NCBI RefSeq assembly: GCF_023078275.1
Contig: NC_062983.1
Span: forward strand, 7,495,001-7,559,000
Reading direction: 5' to 3'
Origin: Leguminivora glycinivorella
Lineage: Eukaryota > Arthropoda > Insecta > Lepidoptera > Tortricidae
DNA: 64,000 nt
Positions 36,701 to 49,519 of the stretch are shown one piece after another. Position 1 is the stretch's first letter, and each line of letters opens with the position of its first letter. Position numbers and translations under genes: made by a program. Below the pieces are notes generated by a model. It was not told the DNA's origin. It saw only the letters and a list, made by a program, of their open reading frames with translations, and searched no databases.

Positions 36701-39700
36701 GCCGGCCTTTGATATGAGTGTACGCTCTTTTTAGGGTTCCGTACCTCAAAAGGAAAAAACGGAACCCTTATAGGATCACTTTGTTGTCCGTCTGTCCGTC
36801 CGTCCGTCTGTCAAGACCCTTTTTCTCAGGAACGCGTGGAGGTATGAAGCTGAAATTTATATCAATTACTCAGGTCTACTGTCCCTTGAAGCTGTGAAAA
36901 AATAAAACTTCTAAGCCAACGCAATCAAAAGATACAGCCGTTTATGCCGCAAATTTTCGACACTTGCAAGGGAATCAAAACCTACAGGGTGCTTCCCGTG
37001 AACTCAGAATCTTAAAATTTGGTACGAAGCAACGTCTTATAGCATAGATAAAGGAAAAATTACGAAAACCATAAATTTTTAGTTACATCACATAATATTT
37101 TTTTTTTTTAATAATTTTAACCTTACTACCCATTTCCTCATAAACGCGTAGAGGTATTAAATTGAAATTCATACCAAATACTCAGGTCTATAATACCTTT
37201 AAGCTGTAACAAAATCAAACTTCTATGTCAACGCAATCAAAAGAAACAGCAATTTAAGCTGCATATTTTGAAACTCGCAAGTACTCGCAAGGGAATCAAA
37301 ACCTAAAGGGTACTTCCAGTCGACCTAGAATCTTGAAATTTGGCATGAAGCAACGTTTTATAGCACACATAAAGGAAAAATTCCGAAAACCTTAAATTCT
37401 TAGTTACATTACAAAATATTCTTAAATTTATGCTCCTCCATCTTTCCCCATTGTAATGTTATGAATTTCATTTTGCAATAAAAATACCATAGTTATGACT
37501 CGATTGTCGTAATGAACGAACTTTGTAAACCTTGCAGGTTTGTACGGAACCCTCGGTGCGCGAGTCCGACTCGCACTTGGCCGGTTTTTTTTTAAATGAC
37601 AATATCGTAGTGTCCCAATTTCCTCAAATATATTGATTTGAAAGTGACGACTCTACGATGTTTGTCAATTTTAATTTAATTTCTAATCTTTTTTTGCCAA
37701 GGTAACAATATTTATACTTTTAAATACAAGTTCCTGGAACTAACACTATTGGAATTCGATCATAATATCCTGCACATTTCGCAGTAGTCTGGTTTTGTTC
37801 TTATTTTCTTCACTCGAGACGGGATCCCAGGAGAGTGTTAGGACGTCACTTTTAATTAAACACACTGTTTGTTCGCGGATGGGTGGTCCCTTGTTAAGAA
37901 TAATTCGCGAGAGATTTTATTAATCGTCGAATAAATAAGTAAATATCTGGGCGACCGGTTCTATTTTAATATATCACGTCTTTAGATATAAAAACTCTTA
38001 TAAATACAAAAACAAAAAAAAGACAAAAAACAAAAACTTAATTTCTGGCCGGGATTCGAAACCCTGACACCTACGATCTATCTGCGTACATAAGACCGAC
38101 CTCGTACGACTGAGCTAAGCGGAATCGATGCGCGCGCGGCGAAATTAACGACCATATTTTACGTTTACTAACGCGAAAGAAAAACTCATGAAAACTCGAA
38201 AATTCGCGTTTTCCGGGATCTAAGGCTACGTTAGATCGATTTTTCAAGGCCCGAAACCCCCTACATAACAAATTTCAGCGAAATCGTTAGAGCGGTTTCC
38301 GAGATCTTCGGTATATATAAATAAATAAATAAATAAATATACAAGAATTGCTCGTTTAAAAGTATAAGATTAAGTTTAATATAATAGTATGATTGGTCTG
38401 AGATAAATTAAACTACTTATAGAAGCAATTTCGACGACTTTTAGTCGCGTTTGTAGCTACACAACACAACACTTACATACAGATGGTGGGAAGAGCAGAA
38501 GATGTAGCTCTTTCATTTAGGAGTGTGTGTCTGAGGGACAATGAGAGTTCTTGCTCAAGATCGTCTGCAATCAATTTAATTATTATATTAGACTTATAAT
38601 TGACCGAGATATAGACCGTGATTACCTTTTTAGGGTTCCGTAGTCAACTAGGAACCCTTATAGTTTCGCCATGTCTGTCTGTCCGTCCGTCCGTCCGTCC
38701 GTCCGTCCGTCCGTCCGTCCGTCGGTCCGTTTGTCCGTCCGCGGATAATCTCTGTAATTTGGTACCAATATGTATATCAATCACGCCAACAAAGTGCAAA
38801 AATAAAAAATGGAAAAAAATGTTTTATTAGGGTACCCCCCCTACATGTAAAGTGGGGGCTGATATTTTTTTCATCCTAAGTGCGTTTTCACATCATCATC
38901 ACCTACTTGCCTATATAATGGTGTACAATAGGTAATTTTCAAATTCTTATTTCATCACCCAGATATCCGGCCACCGCAGAAGACACAGGCGACAGGGCGC
39001 CGGGCAGTACCTTCCAAATTCATATGTCATCCCCGGAGGGGAGGGTAGTGAGAAAGGCTGGGGCCCATGGGGGAGCCTCAGCAACTGCTCGCGGCCCTGT
39101 GGCGGCGGTGTTGCCAGCCAGAAGAGGATATGCCTCACAGAAGGGTAAGTTCGAAGCTTTAGACTGGTTTTAGTGTCACCACGCGGACCGACCGCACGGA
39201 GCGATCTGTACCGGACTAATATGTATTAAATCAGGGAGCGTTTTAGAGTAAAATCGCTGTCAATAGAAATTGTCAACAATGTAAACAAACCATTATATAA
39301 AATATCAATATTTTAGCACAATTTTATTATTTTAAAGATTGAGGATCATAATGTGATATGAATTGATTAAATAACACGTGGATTTAGCCAGTATCTGATG
39401 AGTTAGAATGGAAATTAAATACATTTTAACTACAAGGTTTGTTTACATTGTTCACAAGTTCTATTGACGGCGACTTTACAGACGACGGGCCCGTGCGGAA
39501 CCCATCATCAACTCAACTTCATATGAATTGGCCGTGCGGATCGCTAAAACCAGCCTTAGAAGGTCTAAAAGCTGCGAGAGAAAGCGCCTGCTGTTTATGT
39601 AGCGGCAAATTGTATTAACACTTTCGAAACCGGGCTCTACGCGGCGCTACGACATTTTCGCTACATACGGGGAAACCCATGTAATCGGCTACGCTTCTAC

Positions 39701-42700
39701 GAGCGGTGTGCCCGACAGTCGGGTTCTTGGTAGCGAAAGTGTTCAAGGCAAGAAGTCTCCTAGTTGAACTAGCGAAACATAATGATTAAGGTACCTACAT
39801 GTTGAGAGACGTAGCGTTGCGGTGAAGATGTGGTGTACCAGCTACGATCATATCTAAAACCGGCCAAGAGCGTGTCGGGCCACGCTCAGTGTAGGGTTCC
39901 GTAGTTTTCCGTATTTTTCTCAAAAACTACTGAACCTATCAAATTGAAAACAATTTTCCTAGAAAGTCTTTATAAAGTTCTACTTTTGTAATTTTTTTCA
40001 TATTTTTTAAACATACGGTTCAAAAGTTAGAGGGGGGGGGGGACGCACTTTTTTTCCTTTAGGAGCGATTATTTCCGAAAATACTAATATTATCAAAAAA
40101 CCATCTTAGTAAACCCTTATTCATTTTTAAATACCTATCCAACAATATATCACACATTGGGGTTGGAATGAAAAAAAATATCAGCCCCCACTTTACATGT
40201 AGGGGGGGGGGGTACCCTAATAAAACATTTTTTCCATTTTTTATTTTTGCACTTTGTCGGCGTGATTGAAATACATATTGGTACCAAATTTCAGCTTTCT
40301 AGTGCTAACGGTTACTGAGATTATCCGCGGACGGACGGACGGACGGACGGACGGACGGACGGACGGACGGACGGACGGACGGACGGACGGACGGACGACG
40401 GACGGACGGACGGACGGACGGACGGACGGACGGACGGACGGACAGACAGACATGGCGAAACTATAAGGGTTCCTAGTTGACTACGGAACCCTAAAAACGT
40501 AACTCACCGGTGCAAAATATTAGTTTAGAAGCTTGAGAGAGTATACCCAAGGGCTCCGGGGAAGGAGGAGTAATTTTAAAAAGCCAATATGTCTACGGCA
40601 TGTACGTACATAAATATCTTCAGGTGCTTATAAATTTTTACTTTTCCCTACTTCATCTCGTTTCAACGAGCGAATTTATTATTTTCACTGTATTTTGGAT
40701 TCCTATTACAACAAAAATATAATTTCCAGGTCTGGCTCAAGTTGTACGGGAGGCGACACGAAGTACTTCTCGTGCAACACACAGGACTGCCCCGACCAGA
40801 CCGACTTTCGGGCGGAGCAGTGCGCCGAGTTCAACGACAAACCCTTGAAGGGTAGAAAGTACAGGTGGGTACAGACTATATTAGTCACTTGAATTTGAAA
40901 TAGGTGGGGGGTGTCAAGGGGTATATTTGCAAGCAAGATTACCCTGATCGGATTGATTTTCGGACCGTACAGTGCGCTAAGTTCGAAGATAAGGAGAAAA
41001 GCCTTCAAGAAAACAACGTACCTACGTTTACAGACTGTCTTTCGAATGTGAAATATATGCTGTGCTATCAAATTAGCTTTCAACTTAGCTTAGTCACACC
41101 CTAGCACTCATTTATGACTGACTTTACTCTGAAAAACTTCCTGTCTTTAGGACAGTTACAACGGGATTCTAAATTTAGTGTAGTAATGAAGTACATGATA
41201 TATCAAAAGAATTAAATTCACTAAAATAACCTTTCTTCCTCAGTTGGGTGCCGTACACGAACGGTCCCCGGCCGTGCGAGCTGAACTGCATGCCAAAGGG
41301 CGAGCGGTTCTACTACAGACAGGCGCCGAAGGTCAAGGACGGCACGAGGTGTAATGACGAGTCCTTTGACGTCTGCGTCGACGGCACCTGTCAGGTGACT
41401 ATAATAGCCTTATAGGATCCTCAGGTGGGTCCTATACGGTCTAGGTACTTTTAGCTGACCTGCATGCCGAAGGGTGAGCGGTTCTACTACCGACAGGCGC
41501 CGAAGATCAAGGCACGAGGTGTAACGACGACTGTGTTGATGGCACTTGTCAGGTCACTTTACAAAATTGTGGCTATTAGAGCAATTATCACCATGGATCA
41601 TTAATTCATGTCATGTCAACAGCGAAATTTTGTAAGATTTGTTTTTCTATTTGAGACAGTATGCTAAATGACTAATTGAATATTCTTTCAGCCGGTGGGC
41701 TGCGACATGATGCTGGGCTCCAACGCTCGCGAGGACAAGTGCCGCGTGTGCCGCGGTAACGGGACCAACTGCCACACCAACGCCGGTATCATCGACAACC
41801 AAGATTACGTCCAAGGTATTAATTATACTCAATTATGTCTTTTCCATCACAAAGCAAATGCTGTTCTAGACCTCTTGAGAGATTTTTGACACTTTACCCC
41901 TTACATTTCACCAACGCCGGCCTCGTCAAGATTATGTCCAAGGTATCTATATTACCTACTCAACCAAAGAGAATGCAGTATTACCTACAACTCTCCTATA
42001 TTATTTCACTGATTAACCCTTAAATGCATGACCTTGACAATGATTTGTTCAAATTTTAATTTTGACATCTTGTTATAGAGCCAAAAATACATGATGCGTA
42101 GGTATATACATCATGATACAAAACTCTTGAGATGAATCGGTGTCGCAATCTTTATATAATTGTCCTTTGGCAGCTAATATAAGTTATGTTTTATTTTTCA
42201 GGATACAACGATATTCTTCTAATACCCGAAGGAGCAACCAACATTGTTATTGAGGAAATAGACAAATCTAACAATTATCTTGGTAAGTAACTCAAAACAC
42301 TTTTACAAACCACGTAAGGCCTGATTCGTAACGGATTTGTCAAATTCAGAGTGCTTTTTCTTGTATAATTTCTAGCTTACTTTATATATACATTACACCA
42401 TTCAAATTGCCAGATTCACAAAATTATTATGTTAGAATCATGTTTAAAAGCAATTCTCAACTAACTAGATAGATAAAATTAAAGTGATCGCTGAAAATAA
42501 TTCGGCGACAAATTGCTGTCAAAAACTTGATTCCTGTTGACGAAACTTGCATTTAAATCATTTTCAACACTACCAGGCAACCAACATTATACCTTATCTG
42601 AAAGGCAATTTCTTTACGATTCCTATGAAACAAGGATAATGTAGATGAGTCTCCAAATATCCACTTTACTAGGAATTCAGTCGATGCAGTGTCCGTTACT

Positions 42701-45700
42701 AAGCATTTAAAGCAAAGTAACCACTTTTCGATAAAAAATCTACAACAAAAACTGCTGAACGAAGCTGTTCGCAGATTTTATTTAATAATATGATCTTTCA
42801 ACTTTATTCTGACAATAGCTGGATATCATCCACCACAGCTATGAAGCCAGCAGCCTGCTAAAGCCAACGCTCTTCAAATCGGGTAAAAAACTTAATTTAA
42901 CGAAGTCTCATAGTATTCACCTATTAACCGGAATAGGATGGAGTGTCTAAGAAATTCATTCATTTAAATGACACCAACCATAAGCCACCAAAATATTTAA
43001 AAAAGATAGTCCTTGATAGGACTAAAACTAAGAATGTGTCGAAAAACACTGTCGGATGTACGATGGAGGGCATACAACAAAACTTACAACATGAGCGAGG
43101 AGAAATGGAGAATGATGAATTTACTAATAAATAATAAATTTTAAATACATTTTAAACACATTATAGAAAAACATACTTTGATTCGGCCGGCTCTGGTACC
43201 GTTAAAACAGTTTTGAATTTGACAAATCCGTTACGAGTCAGCTTAGTTAATGACAGCTGAGAGTATAAATGTGCTTCTTGCTTTATGGATAGTTTCACAT
43301 TTTGACCATAATCCCGTCTCGTTTCCAGCTCTCCGATCAAAGAAGGACAACAAGTACTACCTGAACGGCGACTACCAGATCAGCTTCCCTCACACGATAC
43401 AGATAGCTGGAGTTCACTGGCACTACGAGCGAAGCGTTCAGGGCTTCGCGGCGCCGGACAAGCTGCGGTGCCTGGGACCCATCAACGAGCCACTTTACCT
43501 CTCGGTAAGACTATCCATTACCAGATCAGCTTCCCTCACACTATACACACCGCCGGCGTTCACTGGCATTACGAGCGAAGTGTTCAGGGCTTCGCGGCGC
43601 CTGACAAGCTGAGGTGTCTGGGTTACCTATCAACGAGCCACTTTACCTCTCGGTAAGACTATCCACTAGCAGATCAGCTCTTTTCCTCTCGATGATATAG
43701 ACTAGAATAACTACGGCAATATGGTTTCGACGACATCTAAAAGTAATTGAAGTCGTTGTAGACTTTCGCAACCACCTTGGTTTATGAACCAACGATTCCA
43801 AAATCACCCATCACCGCCTGAAAGTCCGCTTTTCACGAGGTTTCTTCTTATCTTAAACAGATCAGCGTAATGATGTATTGTGTGACAGTTGATGAAACTT
43901 TACTAACTTCTTCCACAGTATCAATCAATAAGTACAATTAGCAAATGAGTTATAATGTGAAGGCTAACTTGTAAGCTAAAATAAAATCCCTTTTTTCTCA
44001 GCATACCTATTCAGTAAACAGATGTGACGTGCAATTTCTGGTTTTCAGCTGCTCCTGCAAGAGCCAAACGTGGGCATCAAATACGAGTACAGCATCCCGA
44101 AGGACCTGGCACCGCCCACCAACACCACCTACACCTGGACGCACGAGGAATTCTCGCCATGCAGCGTTACTTGCGGCACAGGTACATGTCCAAAAAAATC
44201 TTAACCAACACGACAAAATGTATTGGTAAACTCTTGATTTGACAGAAAACAGTTCTTTTTGAAAACACTAGAGCATAATAACTCATCAGCATCACCATTA
44301 AATTCTTGGCAAAACTATTTACTTGTAAACACTCGTAGGTATCTGCACGAGAAGAACAAACCACCTGTGATTCATGTACTTGTGACTAAAAAGGAGGATA
44401 ATATTTCGGGACATGCCTTTTACTATTCCACCTATTTGAAGGTCTCCTGGCTAGATTTGGAATCCAGTCGTTCGGTACTATTTGTTAATTAATGTCTATG
44501 GCGTGTTTTTCAAGGTTTCCAAACCCGCAACGTGACGTGCCGAACGCGCGACGAGCTTGAAGTCGTGGACGACAGTCTCTGCGACGCAGGGCTCCGGCCT
44601 ATTGCCAACGAGACTTGCCAGTTAGCTGAGTGCATGCCAGAGTGGGTGCCGAGCCCGTGGGGGCCCTGCTCCAAGCTGTGTGGTACTGGAGGCTCGCAAT
44701 CGCGGTCTGTGCAGTGCCAGAAGATCATCTCTAACGGGTAAGTCAAAATGAACCTTCAGCCAAAACCAGCTAATATTTTTTGGCATCACTCTTAGAACAT
44801 AACAACTACGGGACACAGGTATGCACCACTCGTCTCCATCTGAATGATATAGAAGCTGTATAAAGTGAAACACTGAAACCTGCCTATATTTTGCTGAGCA
44901 GTTGGTCCTGGAATTAGGCCTTTTGTGATTTAATTTCTGCTGTAAATTTCAGATACCCATCGATTGTGGATGAGAACCAATGCTTCAGACGGCTCGGCGA
45001 TAAGCCCGAAGAGCACCAGAAGTGCAACGTCAATGCTTCTTGCCCGACGTGGTTCACTGGACCTTGGAAACCTGTAAGTCCACCCTGTTTTAAAAGACGG
45101 GAGACTCAAATACATGTTTTACGAAGTCTCGCAGGATATTGATCAAGGCTTTTGGCCATAAGATAGATTGAAACAATGATCATCAGAATCAACATCCCAC
45201 AATATTAAGTGAAAAAGTTCGTCAAAATTGTAGCCTCAAAATTAAAGGCAAAGTGGGTTGATAAGTCGCCGTCAATACCTAACCATCTGTTCTTCCTCAG
45301 TGCGACAAGCTCTGTGGCGATGGCAAGCAGACGCGTCAAGTGGTCTGCCACAGGAAGACCAACGGCCGAGTGGAAGTGCTGGTGGACGAGAGCTGTGAAG
45401 ACGAGAAGCCTGCCGCAGAACAGCCCTGTAATATCCACCCGTGTGACGGCATCGACTGGGTTATATCCAACTGGACTGGGGTAAGTTCTAAGATACAGTT
45501 ATATTGTGATGCCTATAAAATACGTACACATATTAACGCAGTTATTATGATTGAGAAAAATCTTTTTTCGGACATACAGGTGAAAGGGCTAACAGTCCTG
45601 TATCAACCTTGTATTGTGCAAATCTTTGTCAAACTATAAACTGAAATAAATATCTTATAGGTACAGAGAAAAAATTACCAAGACCACACTTGGACACTTG

Positions 45701-48700
45701 GATGCAAAGCTGGTTTTGAAATAGCATCCTCCGTTTTCGCGACGGATGCCTGGACCATTCGGCCATCCGGTCACGGTGGCAAAGGTCGAAATTCCCCAAA
45801 CCTTGTAGCGCCCCCTGCCAGAATCATATCGAATTCCCAATCATGTCCATCAAACTAACTGTAACCTTTTATTTCAGTGCGACTCCTGTGTCTCCAAGTA
45901 CTATACTCGTGAGGCCCTCTGCGTCACCAAGGACCGTCAGGTCGTAGACTCAGCATTGTGTTCATACCATCGCAAGCCGGAGATGCAGAAACCGTGTGAC
46001 GAGTCCAAACTGCCGGCTTGTGAGGCGCAGTGGTATGCCACGCAGTGGACCAATGTGAGTATACTGACCCTATAGAACCCTCTTCGATATGTTTTAGTTT
46101 ATTATCACACTACTAATACTTGAGTTTTATATACTTAGTAAAGAAAGTCATTTAAGATCGGGTCATTCTATAAGAAGTTTCTCTGTCTGGAGTTTCCACT
46201 AAGGCATGAGTCTTTTTCATACATACATTATCATCTCGGGAAGGTTAAAAACCACATGAACGCCTTAGTCCCGTATCCGTCACAGACGAATTTATGTAAT
46301 AGACATTTTTTTTTACATCGGCATTCCGGCGAGTTCATAACCAATGGTATAGATAGAAATTGTGGTTGGTATGACTCTCGAAACTTCACTTAGGAACTTG
46401 TTCATTCATCAGTTGTTAAAACACCTAAAAATAATGAAACGTCTTTTTTCCAGTGCTCTGTGGACTGCGGCGTAGGCGTGAAGACGCGCAAAGTGTTCTG
46501 CGGCTTCTTCGACGGTGGCTCAGTACAGAAGGTCGACGATGCCAAATGTGACGCCGAGTCTAAGTACAACGACACTACTCCATGCGAAGTTCCTGCAGGC
46601 AACTGCCCTGCTAACTGGTTCACAGCCAACTGGACCGAGGTACTTTTAAAACTTTTCTTTACTGACTGTGCCGTAGGTCCAACCATGCTACGACAAAAGG
46701 TCGACGAAGCCAAATTCGACACATAGTCGAAGTAGGTAGCTACATCAGCACTGCCCCGCTGTATAGTTCCCCATCACGCCATTTGGACCGAAGAGGGTCC
46801 AGGGTATTGTTCTATACCTACTCACTCAATAATTAATTTAGGGTTAATATGCGACGCAATGGTTATACAGTAGATTTTTCTCATGCCGTTTAAGCTCCAC
46901 CCTGAGCTCTGAAGCAAAAACTTAGGATACCACCCAATTAAACACTAAACGTAAATGAGTAAGGTAGTAAACTGTTAGTTACAGAGCATGCTTTTGATGT
47001 CGTAAAATAGATCAATCATTTTGTGACTGTCCAGTGGACGTAGCACACTAGTGTGATGATAAACTTTGTTTCGTTGGTGCGTCCCTATCGCACTTACAAA
47101 TAGTGTGAAAAGGACAAATTTTATTACGCGTCCGAAGAAGACCAGAACAACCGTTTATACTATCATACTTTTCATACATTCTTACTTTTTATCATATTAC
47201 AGTGCACCAAAGAATGCGACGGCGGCGTGCAGTACCGTAAGGTGATGTGCCTGAGCGGCGGCAACGCCTCCAGCTCGTGTCCCGAAGCAGAGATGCCTGA
47301 TGAAGAACAATCCTGCAACCCTGAGCCCTGCAACATTGGTACATTTTACTCATTAATTCTTTCCACGTCTCCAAACCATATCAACATACATTTTACTCAC
47401 TTTCTCTATCTGTCATTTTAATAGGTACATGCACAAAAATTTACCTCTGTATTTCATCACATGAACTCATCTCAATTCCACAACCCATATCCCACAGTCG
47501 ACTTTTACAACACCCAAAGGAGGGAATGGGGGTAGTGAAATTCGTAACGCGGGACGCAATTTTACTTGGACTCTATTACCTATACCTTTGTAGGTAATAC
47601 TCGTATGTAGATATGACGACATTTTCACCAAATCCTAGTTCTACCTTTTGGGACGCTGCCTGTTGGTGGTGACTTGCAGGGTGTGTTTAAGTTGTAGGTT
47701 TTTAGGTTTAGTTTACTGAAGACGCATGTTGCAGATTTACTATTGTTTTGCTTTTTTACGAAGCTTGTAACTAATAACGAAATTTGTTTTCACCGGACTA
47801 AGCCTGCATTCCAGATTTAAAAATAGGGACACTGAATAATTTTTTAATTTGTTCTGCCTTTAAATGTAACATTTCTAAACATACATTTGTCTATAACAGA
47901 CGAGCTGTTGTCCGTGTCGTCCACAACGGTTATGGACGACGACGATCTGCCCGACTGCGAGGAAGAGGAGGATGAAGAGGTCGGCGCGGAGCTTCTCACC
48001 AGCACCTCGGTAACTCTCTGACATATCATACTATCAGTGGGGTTTCAGTATAGGTTGTTCAGTATAGGTTGAGAGAAAAGGACACAGCTATAGCAGTTAT
48101 ATATCTCCGTCCCTCTCTCAACCTGAACTGAACAGATTTAGTACTTCATGGTAATCCCCTAGCCCAGGGGCCGCGAAGCGCAAAGCGAGTGGAGCGGCTC
48201 TAGGCGCCAAACCATAGGAGGGGTGCCAAAATGGTCGATGTAAGAACAGTCTCGTTTGCGAGTTTGTTAAAAAAGGTAACTAAGGCGCCAATTTCACTCT
48301 GCCCTGATTGAGTGCTCGGGCCGGCGCTGTATGTCAAAGATTTCGATTAAGATTACCTCTATACCTGAGCGCCGATTTACAAGGTACGAGGTCTCGTATG
48401 CAGTTCTATAACACACGAGCTATTTTCCGTGCCGGTAATTCTCTGACATATCATACTTTGTTGGCGCGATGACCCAAAATGAATATTTATTTGCCTCTAA
48501 CACAAGAGCACGTCTTTGCTCGGTTTTGAGCGGTATCAAGATACCATACTATCAAATCATTTTGATTGTGTCTTACTCACATCATCAATATAATATGGAC
48601 GATTATCGCGGCGGGGGGATATGAGACGCACGGTAGGGCACAGTCCATAGAATAGGACATCGCTGGTGCTATGTTATTGAATTGGATCTGTAGGATCTCC

Positions 48701-49488
48701 AAGCGTAATATTTTTATATGAATTTTTCATGGTTTATTTCCAATTATTTTCTAATTTATTGTTTATTTCCAGCTCAGTGACATGATGTTTAGTGACGCTT
48801 CGTCTACAGCAGGTAATATTTCATATACTATTATTATATTTATGCTAAATTTACGATTTTCAATACAAAAAGGTAATCAAATAAAATAATTGATCAAATA
48901 ATCTTTATTTCTATTTACAGAAGGTTCCGGAGCTACTGAAACGGAATTCGATTTCAGCTCGTTCTCAACAGTAACCGGATCAGGTATGTACAATATCTTG
49001 AAATAATAATCCATTTTGCATGTTTCATAAGAAAACAAGTCGTTTTATACAAAGCACTAGAGGCATACTGTAGTCTCCACAGATGCTGACTCAACTGTCT
49101 CGGGCAGTGGTGAGTTTGTGCAGGCTTTTTTGTGCTTTTTTGTTGCTTAAAAAACTGTAGCAACAGATAATAATAATAATCAATGTTTTATTTATTTAAT
49201 TTAGATATCACAGAATTAGGCTCTGGCGAAACTGACTTAACCACGGAGTCTGGATCTACGGTTACCGGCTCTGACTTGACTGAAGAGACCGGCTCAACAA
49301 GCTCGGGTGAAACTGGGGACACCTCAACACCAGGCTCTACAGACACTGGCTCAACAGTCTCGGGCAGTGGTGAGTTTGTGCAGACTTTTTACTTGCTCCT
49401 ACAGTACAAAAGAGAGACAAACAGAACAATAATGTAATTCAGTTTTTAACCCCCGACGCAAAAACGACGGGGTGTAATAAGTTTGACG

Positions 49489-49519
<31 letters not shown>

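Larger units (their letters stand above)
1460..38962 (+). other. Papilin intron 2 (37.5 kb, packed with mobile elements)
   Basis: From donor GTAAGT at 1460 to acceptor CACCCAG ending at 38962. It contains every LTR element of the window plus MITEs, SINEs, hAT relatives and dispersed repeats, which are listed separately. Outside these elements I see AT-rich sequence without convincing exons, except a possible THAP exon at 3899. Long first introns are common in genes with regulated developmental expression. Confidence 0.7.

Noticed and set aside
38683..40445. CRISPR-like spaced repeats
   Set aside because: The arrays are contiguous tetranucleotide microsatellites without spacers, in a eukaryotic genome.
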